This document shows positions 12,496 through 24,342 of a DNA stretch of 64,000 bases, piece after piece. Position numbers and translations under genes: made by a program. Under the pieces are notes generated by a model. It was not told where the DNA came from and searched no databases. It was given only the letters and a program-made list of their open reading frames with translations. The stretch is taken from positions 54,553,501 to 54,617,500 of the forward strand of contig NC_071667.1 in assembly GCF_028554725.1 (NCBI RefSeq). Direction: 5' to 3'. The stretch comes from Zeugodacus cucurbitae (Eukaryota > Arthropoda > Insecta > Diptera > Tephritidae). The stretch's first letter is position 1. Each line of letters starts with the position of its first letter.

Positions 12496-13196
12496 TTGAT
12501 TAATTGGGGTTATGTCAAAGCCCTGATCTGATGGGGTTAATTGGACCTCAGCGACCCTCAAATAGTCACGCACTGATAATAAGACTCCCCGATCAGAACT
12601 AAATTTTTTTGGAGTGGCTATGTAATTATTCGAATCCGTAAGTCTAACGTCTAGTTAAGAGAATTTGTTTTATAACTTTTAGTAGGTTTTTAACTAAAAA
12701 GCAGGATCGAAGATGCAGGTTAAAAACTAATTACGTTCTCCAATCGTAATACCAGCTACTTTTTATGGTCTGAGCTGATCTTATAGTTATTAATTAGATG
12801 TTCTCAGGCTCAAACTTGGGAAATCTATATAAATCCCAACAAATATTAACAGTATAATTGTTGTATACTATATACATACATATATATACATATTTCAGCA
12901 GTGTTTCGCATTCTTTCGAAATTGCAATGAACTTCCAAATGCAACTGCAAAAGTCAGCATATTATGTTTTCCATAAAAAACCCCAACTTGAAAGTCAGCA
13001 AAAGAGCTGACACAAACGCCAACATCTGGTCTAGGTCGTTGAGTATATACATATATCATTTGTAATAATAATAACAATAACAGTAAGAAGGTGAAATATT
13101 TCAAAAATAACTGTTTATTTAGCAACGCGAGCGTCACGATTTACAGCTAGTCGGAATCAATACGTCTTGGCGCACGGTTAAGAATACTGCAGCAAG
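12496..13196 (+). promoter_or_regulatory. upstream region of the heparanase-like gene with a TATA box
   Basis: TATATAAA at 12826-12833 with an acagt initiator-like site about 20 bases downstream is the best core-promoter candidate; it implies a 5' UTR of some 340 bases. No other gene is seen here. Confidence 0.35.
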
Positions 13197-16100
13197 ATGG
13201 TCCTACTTAAGGCATCAATAGCGACACTGTTAGCTTTAATAATCACAATATCTATATCCACGGTTTGTGCCGACTTGCTGGTGCAGTTGAATGTGAATCG
13301 GCCCTTAAATGATGTGAACGAGAAGTTTGTTAGTTTTACTGTGGACCCGGCGGATTTATATCATGCGCTTGATGGTGCAAATAGGTGTGACCAAATAATA
13401 TTGTTAACGGTAAAATATTACAATAATTTATATTTTATCATCACAGAAAAACTTTTACACAAATGACCACAATGCTGGGCTCTTCCTACATTAAGTTCTC
13501 GGATGATTACAATTTCATACCGGATACCGACACGAAATATCGAAATCCCACGAAAACTATATGGAAAGGCTTCAATCGCTGGACGAGGTGAGTGGAAAAA
13601 ACAAATGAAAAGTGAACTTATAATAATAAAAACATGTTGACAGTGCCGTCAACTGGACGATGATTGTGCCACTACCATATCAAGCTGGCGAATGGGATCC
13701 CATGGAGTCGCTGAGAATACTGAACAGTTCTTATACAACGGGTATAACGGACTGCATATGGCAGTTGGGTATAGGTAGAGTCCGGAAATTATTTAGAAAA
13801 GGCTTGAGTACTAATGCCTTCCAACTTTTTAGAACTTGGTCCAAGTGTCTCGGAGTATTTCAATGACTTAAATACATTGAATTTGATGGTGGACACATTT
13901 ACTCCTTATGTAGACGATTGGGAAGTTATTGGTGCCGAAATACCATCGGGCAGCACAAATGAAGAGATACGACGTTACATCGAGTACAGCAAGGACATGA
14001 ATGCGGCCTTCAATTGGTTACAGTAAGTTTTCAAAATATGAAATTGGCCCGCCTTTGTACTTAAGAAGCTTTGTGCACTCACAGACCCGCTGATGCAATG
14101 ACTTCAAATGCTATGGTTGGCTCTGCTTACGAAAACGATCGAGTTTTGCGTGCCATGTTCAACGAGAAAGCGCCCGTTTGGTTAAATTTCATGCCCAAAG
14201 AGCAAACAAGCAAGTCCAAAAGAGGGAGCATTAGTAAAACGACGGAGGATGTCACCGATGTGCTACGCTGGGCGCAGACGCTTGGCGAAGCGGCAAGCTC
14301 GGGCTTTGATGCGATATTTCGGCGCATGGATTTAGATGATTTGGAGCATCCCAGTCAGAGTTTCTTTGTAACATTGACCTTCAAGAAAGTAATGGGTTCA
14401 CGCGTGTTCCCCGCACGCCCCTTCACCATCTTTTTGCGCAGTAACAAACTTTATACGCATTGTGCCAATACAGTTTCGGGCGGCATAGCCTTTATGATCG
14501 TGAATCCCGATGATGAGACCAAACAAGTCTCTATTAGATCCGCTACAAAGTTGTCGGGTGATGAGTACTGGCAATATATCTTGACATTCAAGAAGAATCA
14601 TGCCTATTTGAATAACGAGAAGTTGACTATAAACTCTACGCTGCCGCCACAAATTAAGACGAAGAGCCCAAATAAGTCGATACAGTTGAATTCACCTGGA
14701 AAATCTGTTGGCTTTTGGGTGCTGCCAAACGCCGAGTTGGAGCACTGCCAATTCACAGAAATCGATGTTGACGAATTGGAGCGCGATTCGGAGGAGGAAA
14801 AACTGTTGCATAAACACATTTCATCGTCGGACAAGTTGTTGCAGCAACTCATACAGGAAACAGCGCTACCCGAAGATGCTGAGATGAAGAACAATCATCG
14901 CGGACGCCGTTATGCTGCTTTAGCCAATCGTGCGCGTCATGTTGTGTTGAAGGATAAAGACGAACATATGGATTCTTTGGCTAAACTCTTTGAGCCACTT
15001 TCGCTCGAAGAGAAGACACCAAAGAAGCGCGAGGAAGTGCTCGAGGATCGACGCTCAGCTGCACTGAAATGGATTAAAGATCTGCTCGATACTGCCATGC
15101 AGGATGGCGAGGATTTATTTCCACTGAAGCGAAATACGCGTAGCGCGGATGATTACTTTGGCGCGCTCTTTGGTAGAAAAGATGCGCACAAAAGATCACC
15201 GATTGTTAAGAGAATTACTGAAATACGCAAACCAGAAAAGAAATCCATCAAGCCAGCTTATGATCCGGAGCATTTCAATGAGGAGGAATATTTTAAGAAA
15301 ATGGGCACACAGAATGAACCCGAATTGCCACGTGTGCCCGAAGGCGATGTACACCTAACGCAAATAACGAATGTGGAGGGTGAAGATGCTGATGCATCCA
15401 AAGAGCGGGGGAAGAAGAAACTGGCAACTATGAAAATACAGGGTACAATTGCTAAAGAAACACGTCATGAAATGAAACCGTTGCGTCTACTACCCACCGA
15501 GTTCTACGAGGCACTGCCCGTACATAATTTAGAACACAACCAGTTTAAGAAGCCAAACAAATGGAACGCCCTTTTATTTCCCGAGCCTTTTACTAAGAAA
15601 TCAATTATTGCTGAAAAGAAATTGAAAAGTAATACGCTCGCTGAATCCACGAAATTGCACGACGTCGATTCTGATGTCGAAAAAGTGGATACTGCACAGT
15701 TTCAAACCGGTGGTCAATTAGCAGAAGATTTTCTGCGCGCACAAGAAGAACTGGCACGCACTTTCCAGCACGATCACGAGGAAAAAGAGTACGACCAAAA
15801 AAGCAACAAAAAAGAACTGAGTGAAATGCATACAGAAAGTGACGACGAATTACTGGAGAAAATCAAATCATTGCGCATCAAATATATCGACTACTTGGCG
15901 GAGAATTTGGAAAACTACTTCAATGAGCATGGCGCCGTCGGTGATTTGGATATACAAAAGAATATGGAGCGCACTACCGCTACCACAACGACGGAGCTAC
16001 CATGGTGGAATTTGAGTTCGCTGCGTAAACGACGCTCGGCCCGTGCTTTGCGTTATCCAATGCCCGACGAGGCTTGGCTTACGAACATGATCACCAAAGA

Positions 16101-16377
16101 TGAGGAGCTGCTACCACTAGGCAGTGTGATGCCCGAACGTTTGGCGGACAACGAACGCATTCGTGTTTCGAACCATTTACAGCTGGATGATGAAATGGGC
16201 AACAAGAAATACAACGGTTACTTGAGAACAGTTAAAGCAAAAGTTGATAAGGTCGTAGATATCGTGGCGAAGCATGTAAACGATTGGTACACTACATTCA
16301 CGAAGCCTGTGGAGGATATAAAGAACGATGTGAATGGTAATAGACTGAAGATAAGCAAAGGAAAGAGAAGATTTTGA
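13197..16377 (+). CDS. secreted heparanase-like (GH79-like) protein with a long C-terminal extension
   Basis: Coding exons 13197-13384, 13447-13587, 13644-13774, 13833-14022, 14085-16377; all phases agree; 980 aa. Residues 1-25 are a signal peptide (hydrophobic, ending STVCA-D). Residues 26-440 align in order with heparanase: FVSFTVDPADLY, LGSSYIKFSDD, WNxW-like middle, WEVIGAEIP (about 183-191, at the acid/base glutamate site), the LTFKKVMGSRVF strand, and the C-terminal barrel ending FWVLPNAELEHC (about 438). The nucleophile segment, WLGE in active enzymes, reads WLNF (249-252), so activity is doubtful. Residues 441-980 are a Lys/Glu-rich tail without a recognised domain. It carries furin-type sites RNTR|S (566-569) and RKRR|S (864-867). 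Active heparanases are about 540 aa, so the tail nearly doubles the protein. The family call is from motif order by eye; the function of this form is unknown. Confidence 0.82.
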
Positions 16378-16545
16378 ACGAAAAGGCAACAAAGTGTATT
16401 CAGAAAGGTATAAAAGCAATAATTAAAATAACTGTTAAACAACAAAAAATCAAAGTTGCAATTACTGCTGCAAGACGCGTTGAAGCATGCAATAAATTTA
16501 TGATAATGTATAGCTGTTTGCGATCTAAACATGTACATAAATGAA

Positions 16546-16551
16546 AATAAA
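16546..16551 (+). terminator. poly(A) signal AATAAA of the heparanase-like gene
   Basis: AATAAA 169 bases after the stop, in gaaaataaaaaatg, followed by A-rich sequence. Confidence 0.55.
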
Positions 16552-16624
16552 AAATGTTTAAAAAAAATTTAAATAATTACATAAAAATCAAAAAAACATT
16601 AACATATGTGACATTATTTTTCAA

Positions 16625-16990
16625 CCTTGGTGAGTTGTGGTGTGAAATAGTTTTGATTTATTAAACTATTAGACAATAAAAGAGAAAACACAGAGAGCCA
16701 AATCTGGAGAATACGTAGGGTGGGACAGCATTACGTGGTGTAATTCGACCGATTTGGCTGTGGCGACAGCGGAGTTGAGTGCCGATGATTCATGTCATGG
16801 TGGAAGAGGGTTTTTTTATGTGTCCAATCGGTTCAGTAATTCGTTATAGTAGAGTCTTGTGTTCGTTTTTACCTTCTCCTGGAAGCCGATGTAAATCATA
16901 CTTTGTGAATTCCAGATAAACGCGGCAATAACCTTGCTGGCCGATAGGACTGTTTCCGACTTCATCGAAGTAGGTTCGTCAAGTGAAACA
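16625..16990 (-). mobile_element. mariner-like element remnant (transposase fragment)
   Basis: On the minus strand 16985 down to 16816 reads ..SLDEPTSMKSETVLSASKV.. and ..LYYNELLNRLDT, and further down (about 16770-16680) reads SSALNSAVATAKSVE and SHPTYSPDLAL: the blocks of a mariner DD34D transposase around the catalytic HxxNAPAH and PPYSPDLAP motifs. Stops and a deletion separate the blocks. No terminal repeats were identified. Confidence 0.75.
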
Positions 16991-17645
16991 ATAACTTCGA
17001 TAGCACAGAAAATGTTTATATCTCGCAACATATTGCAACATATTGAAATCGGTTAATAACCACGCCTACATCCAATACAAAGGTTATTTTGAAAACTATG
17101 AAAGGTGCTCACTAACGAAAAACGTTGGAAACACTAAATTTTAATGAAAAGTTGGTACAGAAAAGCGGCACTCAGATTGGTATAAAAAATTGAAATAAGT
17201 GTGACCCATAAGTGGATCTAAACATTATATCTCAAGAACTGCTCGAACAATTTCAACGAAATTTGGCACATAATAATTTCTTAATACCGTGATGTTACTA
17301 ATGTAAAATGAAATGGGTTAAGAACCACAACTAACACAGTATACACAATTGGACTATAACATTTCAAGGCTACAGATATCGAACAAGAAGACCTGAAAAT
17401 ATTTAATAGGAATTTAGAGGAAATCTTTTTTTCCAAAAATGTTCCAAGAGTTTTTAAAATTGGGTTTTAACTTCTCTTAACGCGCATATATCTAATATTA
17501 GGATTTTCAAAATGCTGATGGGCGTTATACCCTATATATTGGTTAATATGTGAAATATCTTAAGATAACTTAAGTGACGTATAATTTTGGACATAATATA
17601 GTTTGGTGGCGAAAATCAGTAAAATCTGTCCAGAAATCACCTCAG
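16991..17645 (-). repeat. R1 family repeat, minus orientation
   Basis: Shares with the other R1 copies the blocks aaccacgcctacatccaatacaa, tatctcaagaactgctcgaac, caatttcaacgaaattt and tggcgaaaatcagtaaaatctgtccag, in the order expected for the minus orientation. It abuts the retrotransposon at 17649, which probably inserted into it. Confidence 0.6.
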
Positions 17646-17648
17646 GAC

Positions 17649-20454
17649 TCAGATACTATATGTTCGTCTTAATTGCCGAAGACTAATCGTTCCACTCGTT
17701 CTTCCTTCTCGCTGCTTGCCGCCAATCGAAAATCCCAAGTGCAGCCAGGTCCCTCTCCCTCCTCCTCTGCTTCCAAAAGCGGGTACTGCATGGAATACTT
17801 TCAGAGCTGGGCCACCTTCATCCATTCGAACAACATGACCTAGCCAGCGTAGCCGCTGTTTTTTTATTCGCTGGACTATGTCTATGTCGTCGAATAACAC
17901 ATACAGCTCATCGTTCCATCGTCTGCGGTATTCGCCGTTGCCAATTCTTAAGGGACCATAAATCTTCCGCAAAACCTTTCTCTCGAAAACTCCTAGTGCC
18001 GTCTCATCGGATGTTGACATCGTCCACGCTTCTGCACCGTAAAGTAGGACGGGAATGATGAGAGACTTGTAGAGTTTGGTTTTTGTTCGTCGAGAGAGGA
18101 CTTTACTTTTCAATTGCCTACTTAGTCCATAGTAGCACCTGTTGGCAAGAGTGATTCTGCGTTGGATTTCCAGGCTGACATTGTTATTGCTGTTAATGCT
18201 GGTTCCCAGGTAGACGAAATTATCTACAACTTCAAAGTTATGACTGTCAACAGTGACGTGGGAGCCAAGACGCGAATGCGCTGACTGTTTGTTTGACGAC
18301 AGGAGATATTTCGTCTTGTCCTCGTTCACCACCAGACCCATACGTTTCGCTTCCTTATCCAGTCTGAAGAAAGCAGAACTAACGGCGCGGGTGTTGTTTC
18401 CAATGATATCGATATCATCGGCGTACGCCAGTAGCTGTACACTCTTATAGAAGATTGTACCTTCTCTGTTTAGCTCTGCAGCTCGTATTATTTTCTCCAG
18501 CATCAGGTTAAAGAAATCACACGAGAGTGAGTCACCTTGTCTGAAACCTCTTCTGGTATCGAACGGCTCGGAGAGGTCCTTCCCGATCCTGACGGAGCTT
18601 TTGGTGTTGCTCAACGTCAGCTTACACAGCCGTATTAGTTTTGCGGGGATACCAAATTCAGACATCGCGGCATAAAGGCAGCTCCTTTTCGTGCTGTCGA
18701 AAGCAGCTTTAAAGTCGACAAAGAGATGGTGTGTGTCGATCCTATTTTCACGGGTCTTCTCCAAAATTTGGCGCATGGTGAATATCTGGTCCGTTGTTGA
18801 TTTTCCAGGTCTAAAGCCACACTGATAAGGTCCAATCAGTTTGTTGACGGTGGGCTTTAGTCTTTCACAGAATACGCTCGACAGAACCTTATACGCGATG
18901 TTGAGGAGGCTTATCTCACGGTAATTGGCGCAAATTGTGGGGTCTCCCTTTTTGTGTATTGGGCAGAGTACACTGAGATTCCAATCGTCAGACATGCTTT
19001 CTTCCGACCATATTCTGCAAAGAAGCTGATGCAAGCACCTTATCAGCTCTTCGCCGCCGTATTTGAATAGCTCGGCCGGTAATCCATCGGCACCCGCCGC
19101 CTTATTGTTCTTCAAGCGGGTAATTGCTATTCGAATTTCTTCACGGTCGGGCAATGGAACATCTGCTCCATCTTCGTCGATTGGAGAATCGGGTTCGCCA
19201 TCTCCTGGTGTTGTACTTTCACTGCCATTCAGCAGGCTGGAGAAGTGTTTCCTCCACAAACTCAGTATACTCTGGTCATCAATAACTAGATCACCTCTGG
19301 GGGTCCTACAGGAGTGCGCTCCGGTCTTGAAACCTTCAGTTAGTCGCCGTATCTTTTCGTAAAATTTTCGAGCATACTCACGCATTTCGGCCTCTTTCTT
19401 TTTTTGTCTGCAAATGCGTCTCGTTTCCCTCTTCAGCTCTCGGTATCTTTCCCATCCCGCTCGTGTTGCGGTCGATCGCAACATTGCGAGGTAGGCAGTC
19501 TGTTTTCTCTCCACTGCGAGACGACAATCCTCATCATACCAGCTGGTTTTTTGACTTTTCCGAAAACCAATGGTTTCGGTTGCAGCTGTACGTAAGGAGT
19601 TTGATATGCCGTCCCACAGCTCCCTTATACCGAGATGCTGATGAGTGCTCTCAGAGAGCAGGAGTGCAAGTCGAGTAGAAAATCGTTCGGCTGTCGGTTG
19701 TGATTGTAGCTTCTCGATGTCGAACCTTCCTTGTGTTTGTTGACGTGTACGCTTTTCTACACAGAGGCGGGTGCGTATCTTAGCTGCTACAAGATAGTGG
19801 TCCGAGTCGATGTTGGGACCACGAAGCGTACGCACATCAAAAACACTGGAGACATGTCGTCCATCTATCACAACATGATCGATCTGGTTGCGAGTGATTC
19901 GATCCGGGGACAGCCAAGTAGCTTGATGGATTTTCTTATGCTGGAATCTAGTACTACAGACGACCATATTTCGGGCCCCGGCGAAGTCGATCAGCCTCAG
20001 ACCGTTTGGCGATGTTTCGTCATGGAGGCTGAATTTTCCGACTGTTGTGAATCAGCGATATGTTGAAGAACCTCGCTTTGATGCGGATTGTGGCTAGACG
20101 TTCATCCACCGGAGTGAATGCCAGGACTCGACGACGGAGTCTCTCTCCCACCACGAATCCCACACCGAATTTGCGCTCCTTTATATGGCCGCTGTAGTAG
20201 ATGTCACAAGGACCCACCTTCTTCCGTCCTTGTCCCGTCCATCGCATTTCTTGGATTGCGGTGATGTCAGCCTTTACTCTTACGAGGACATCAACCAGCT
20301 GGGCAGAGGCACCTTCCCAATTAAGGGTCCGGACATTCCAGGTGCATGCCCTTATTTCGTAGTCCTTTAAACGTTTGCAGTGGTCGTCATCAAAATTGGG
20401 GTCTCTCATCCGAGGCTGTTTTTTCTTGCATTGGCAATATAAGTTAAATTTCAT
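17649..20454 (-). mobile_element. RTE-clade non-LTR retrotransposon, nearly complete but defective
   Basis: The minus strand encodes an apurinic-type endonuclease start (20385 downward: RACTWNVRTLNWEG.., IQEMRWTGQGRKK..) and then, in another frame from about 20030 to 17649, the rest of the endonuclease (..NIDSDHYLVAAKIR..) and a full reverse transcriptase: VDFKAAFDST (motif A), RRGFRQGDSLSCDFF (B), YADDIDIIG (catalytic), and the LYGAEAWTMS and LRWLGHVVRM tail typical of RTE. The RT reading frame is open for 772 codons. At about 20030-20050 the endonuclease has lost a segment of roughly 45 codons that should contain the GDFNAR block, and the frame shifts there, so the element cannot be autonomous. 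The gene product family is the one often annotated as 'craniofacial development protein 2-like' in insects. Confidence 0.9.
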
Positions 20455-23046
20455 ACAAATTACCTTCCATAACTCGAAGTCTCTCTAAGTCGAAAATCAA
20501 CTCTACATATATGTATGTATATTTGTCATTCAATCAGTTATACAATGACATTTGGTTTCCTTGACAACGCTGTATTACAAAATAAAAGACTTAAGCCACG
20601 AACTTCCAACTGCACGCTCAGTAAATAGGTGTTATTATCAAACTCTACTGCATAAACGATCAGAGAAACAGAAAACATTTTGTTGTTATTACACTCCAAT
20701 TTCAATTTTACTCATTTTCAATACCCATTTCAACAAGTGTTGCAAAAGAAAGTGGCAACAAAACATAGAGAGCGCTTAATGAAATCACAGAGCGCACTTG
20801 CTGCACTGATAGGCACCGAAGAAAAGCAAAGCTTGCACAGTTAACAGCGTTTAAAACTCGCATTCAATGCTTAGTAAAATTGTGGCCAACAAAGCAAGCG
20901 TATAAACTCGCAAGCAGTAAAGACGAGCGACTATTCATGCAAGACGATCGCAACAATACCCGCGAGCAGTCTCAAGTTAATCGTCCAAGGCGAAGGTTGT
21001 ACGTGCGCGTAATTTGAACGAAATAATTTACAAAAATTTATAAAGAAAGTTTTTTTTTGGTGTAAATAGAAGGTAGGTAGGTGCAAGCGAAGCGAAAATT
21101 AATTTAAAACATAAAAATTAATTTTTTCTCTTTTTAATTTCAATTCGTGTTTATATAAAAAGTGCTGATTGAGCACGAAAATTTGTGCAACTTATTATAA
21201 TATGTGTTGTGCTGGTTGCTCAAGTAACTGAAAATCATTATTATGCATACATTCATACATATTTACGGCAAAGGCTTGTCTTCGTATGTTGAGTATGGCG
21301 AGAGTTTTCATTTCCATGGCTTAGTTGTAATGATTTTCCGTCGACTTTTGGTGAAGCGACAACAACAAATGTAGTATATTTATAATGAGCGTGAAGCAAG
21401 TTCTACTCACAAAAGCAACAACAGGCTAAAGCAAAACAGAATTTCCCTACAAATAAATATGAAAGCAATGGTAGACTGTGCATTCGAAAATTGTTGTTGT
21501 ACACACTATATGCATGTTTGTGTTTGGCGGCCGCTTGGGAAAGGCATTGTGAAGAATGTGCTGTAGAAAGAAGTTTGCTCGTCTTGATGACGTGGTTGAT
21601 GCAAAGAAACAAGTGTACACAAATAATTGGATTTTAATAAAAAAATCTTCATTTATATACATACTTGCATACATATTTCTATATGTACTCTGTTGAACTT
21701 CAATTTTTCATTCATAATTGATTTGCTTTGGCTTTTCTTGTTTCTCCAAAGAGCTTGTATAATATCCACGCTCGCATTGCGTAAAGCGGTGAAAGTTATT
21801 TTTTTTTCGCAACAGAATAAAGCGTTTATTGGAGTTAAGTTTAGTTTTTTGTTTGTTGTCTTTCCTCAGTAAATATGTGTATTAATTAAAGCTGTGGAGT
21901 GGGTAAACTAAAATTAACATCAATTACTAAAATTGTGGACTTTCACCTCAGTTGGGTAACTGTTAGTTGCTAGTTTCAGTGTGTGGCAGATTTTGTACTT
22001 AAGTTAATGGACTTTATTGAAGATATATGCATATACATATATTTGAAATTGATTAATATTCTGTGATATTCTGACAAAATTTTTATTGTACTTGTTTTTA
22101 TTTACTGGCATGATATATACCGAAACAAAAAAAGTTAATAAGTAAAATATATGTAAAAATTCATTTTTTTATTCAAATCTGACTAAAAAGCTAAAAAAAG
22201 AGTAGTTTGGACTTTTATATTAAAATGAAAAAAAAAAAATAAATTAATATTAATATTCCAATGAAAATCGAATTCGTCCACAAAAATATTCCATATTAAA
22301 TTACATAGAATGAGTGTCGCATCCAAGCATTTGAGTTCTCCATAAAATGTTTCACTATAAAAATCAGCTTAAAACGCAATTGTTGACTTAAACTTGTTAA
22401 AATAATATGAAGTATATTTCGAGACAAATATTAATAACAACTCGTTCTAAAAAAATACCCAAAATTTTTATTTTGGTAGCACATATTATTTAATTATATA
22501 TATATATATATGGACATCCATATTTATTCGTATGAAAGCTGAATAATGCAATGCTCACATTGTTTTGTAGCAAAAATCATTTAAATTAAATTCATTTAAA
22601 TGGTATAAAGTTGCTGACACGGATTATCAAGCAGCACCATGACATACAAACATACTTATTGACTGACTGATTTGCATTGTTAAATAAGCACATACACAGA
22701 CAACCATATATGTATGTTTGTGTGTCACTATTGAATAATACTGGCTTAAAACCGCAAAATAGACGCGCGCTCTGGACGATTTTAATTAATTAGCTTTGCA
22801 ATTTTTTTTTAATCTTTTAATATTTCTGTACACATTTTAAAGTGTAGTATATACAACAGTCACAAGTTATTTGTTAAGGCTAAGTTTAGTGCCTTTTGTT
22901 ACTATATTTTACTACCAGCCCTTTAGTATATTTGAAACTACCTTGAACATAGTAAAAAATCTCTCATTCATCTCTATCGCATATTTTCATTTTTTCATTT
23001 CATTTTCATGCCTACTCCATATTATTACAAATTGCAAAACAATAAA
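20455..23046. other. intergenic, with a possible first exon near 20.75-21.06 kb
   Basis: 20462-20500 resembles the end of the TA-flanked MITE at 61390-61877 (ccttccataactcgaagtct). 20750-21060 is less AT-rich than its surroundings (gcgcacttgctgcactg, cgcgagcagtctcaag) and looks like a promoter and 5' UTR; being upstream of the dehydrogenase gene on the same strand, it could hold its non-coding first exon. The rest is AT-rich, with an (AT)n run at 22497-22510 and nothing coding that I can support. Confidence 0.35.
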
Positions 23047-24193
23047 TAAGTTAGGAAGGGCTAAGATCGGGTGTAACCGAACATTTTATACTCTCGGAAT
23101 TTATTGATGTAATTTTATTATGAGAACATACAATTTGACCCATATATTCGGCATAAAGTCCACTAGAATAGCGAAAATTATTATATATCCTATATAGATG
23201 CCGGAATAATTCCTGGACCGATTTCACTCATTTACACCATCAAGCTATGTACATTACATCCAATAATACGCTCATTTAATTCTGGTAAGATCTCTCACAT
23301 ATAACCGATTTATACGTGATAAAGTTCAACGAAAGTTTGATAATCCGATTTTGTCCATTTGTAGCACTGAGGTATTATAGGGAAAAAATTATCACTGAAT
23401 TTCTATAGAATATTTGAGAGATTTATCTAAGTTAACCATTGATGATGAGATCTTTATGCTCGATATATGATGCCTTGAAAAGTTGTTGTCGGATTTCGAC
23501 CCCAATTTTGGAATGAGTGATGTCACACTTCAAATTTAGTATTTGTGTAAGGTTTTATTCCGATATCTTCATTGGTTCTTGTCGTATATATGGAAAAGTG
23601 AACGAATAAGATAGATTTCAAAATTGTGTTACATGACAAATAGAAGTGGTTGTTAACCGATATATAACATTTTCCATCGGTAAATCAGAGTATTAAGAAA
23701 ATACTATGTCCCAAATTTCAATGAAATTGATCGTGTAGTACCTGAGATATGGTTTTTGAGTTTTATTTTAATTATGCCAAATTTAATGACAGTGGATAGC
23801 CAAATAATCGCAAAAAATCAAAATTATGCTTTTATTAATATTTTTTTATTTATTGGTGTACAAATAAATAATAAACAAATTCTTATTTATTTTGCATTCC
23901 GGTCTTTTGCTGTCCTCATTGAAAGTAGATTTTTTACACCCTAGACCAACATGTTCCATAGGATATTATGTTATAAATTCAATACTAGCCGAATGAAGTT
24001 ATGAAATTATTGTGCTATGTCTCTATAATGAGACTACAATGAAATCAGCGAACATATCTACTAAACTAAAAAAGAAAGAGAATATATAATCAATTTAGTT
24101 TTTCGGTGTTGGAGGATAGTCTGATTCCATATTTAATAAAAAAATCGGGTATAAAAAGCTTTGGTTTCATCCGAGTATTGACTTTCTTACTTG
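23047..24193 (+). repeat. R1 family repeat, plus orientation, full-length-looking
   Basis: Starts taagttaggaagggctaaga followed by tcgggtgtaaccgaacattt, and ends gactttcttacttg, the inverse of the start (caagtaaggaag in the 44968 copy). Internal blocks (gttcttgtcgtatatatggaa, cgaataagatagatttcaaaattg, tggttgttaaccgat) recur in the other copies. No intact protein is encoded. It lies just upstream of the dehydrogenase start exon. Confidence 0.65.
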
Positions 24194-24342
24194 TTTTGCT
24201 TTGCTCTTTCTTCTCTTTTGCATAAATTTGAATTTTGTGTTATCCTCTTTACTTTATTGCATAACAAACAAGCAATTTTTATACATATTTATATTTATTA
24301 TATTTGCTTTTGTACACACACACACTCTAATATCTATTATAG

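Noticed and set aside
14604..14894. Ser/Cys-rich minus-strand frame in the heparanase-like gene
   Set aside because: Antisense shadow of the Glu/Leu-rich coding strand.
19063..19678. Plus-strand frames across the RTE element
   Set aside because: Antisense shadows of the reverse transcriptase.
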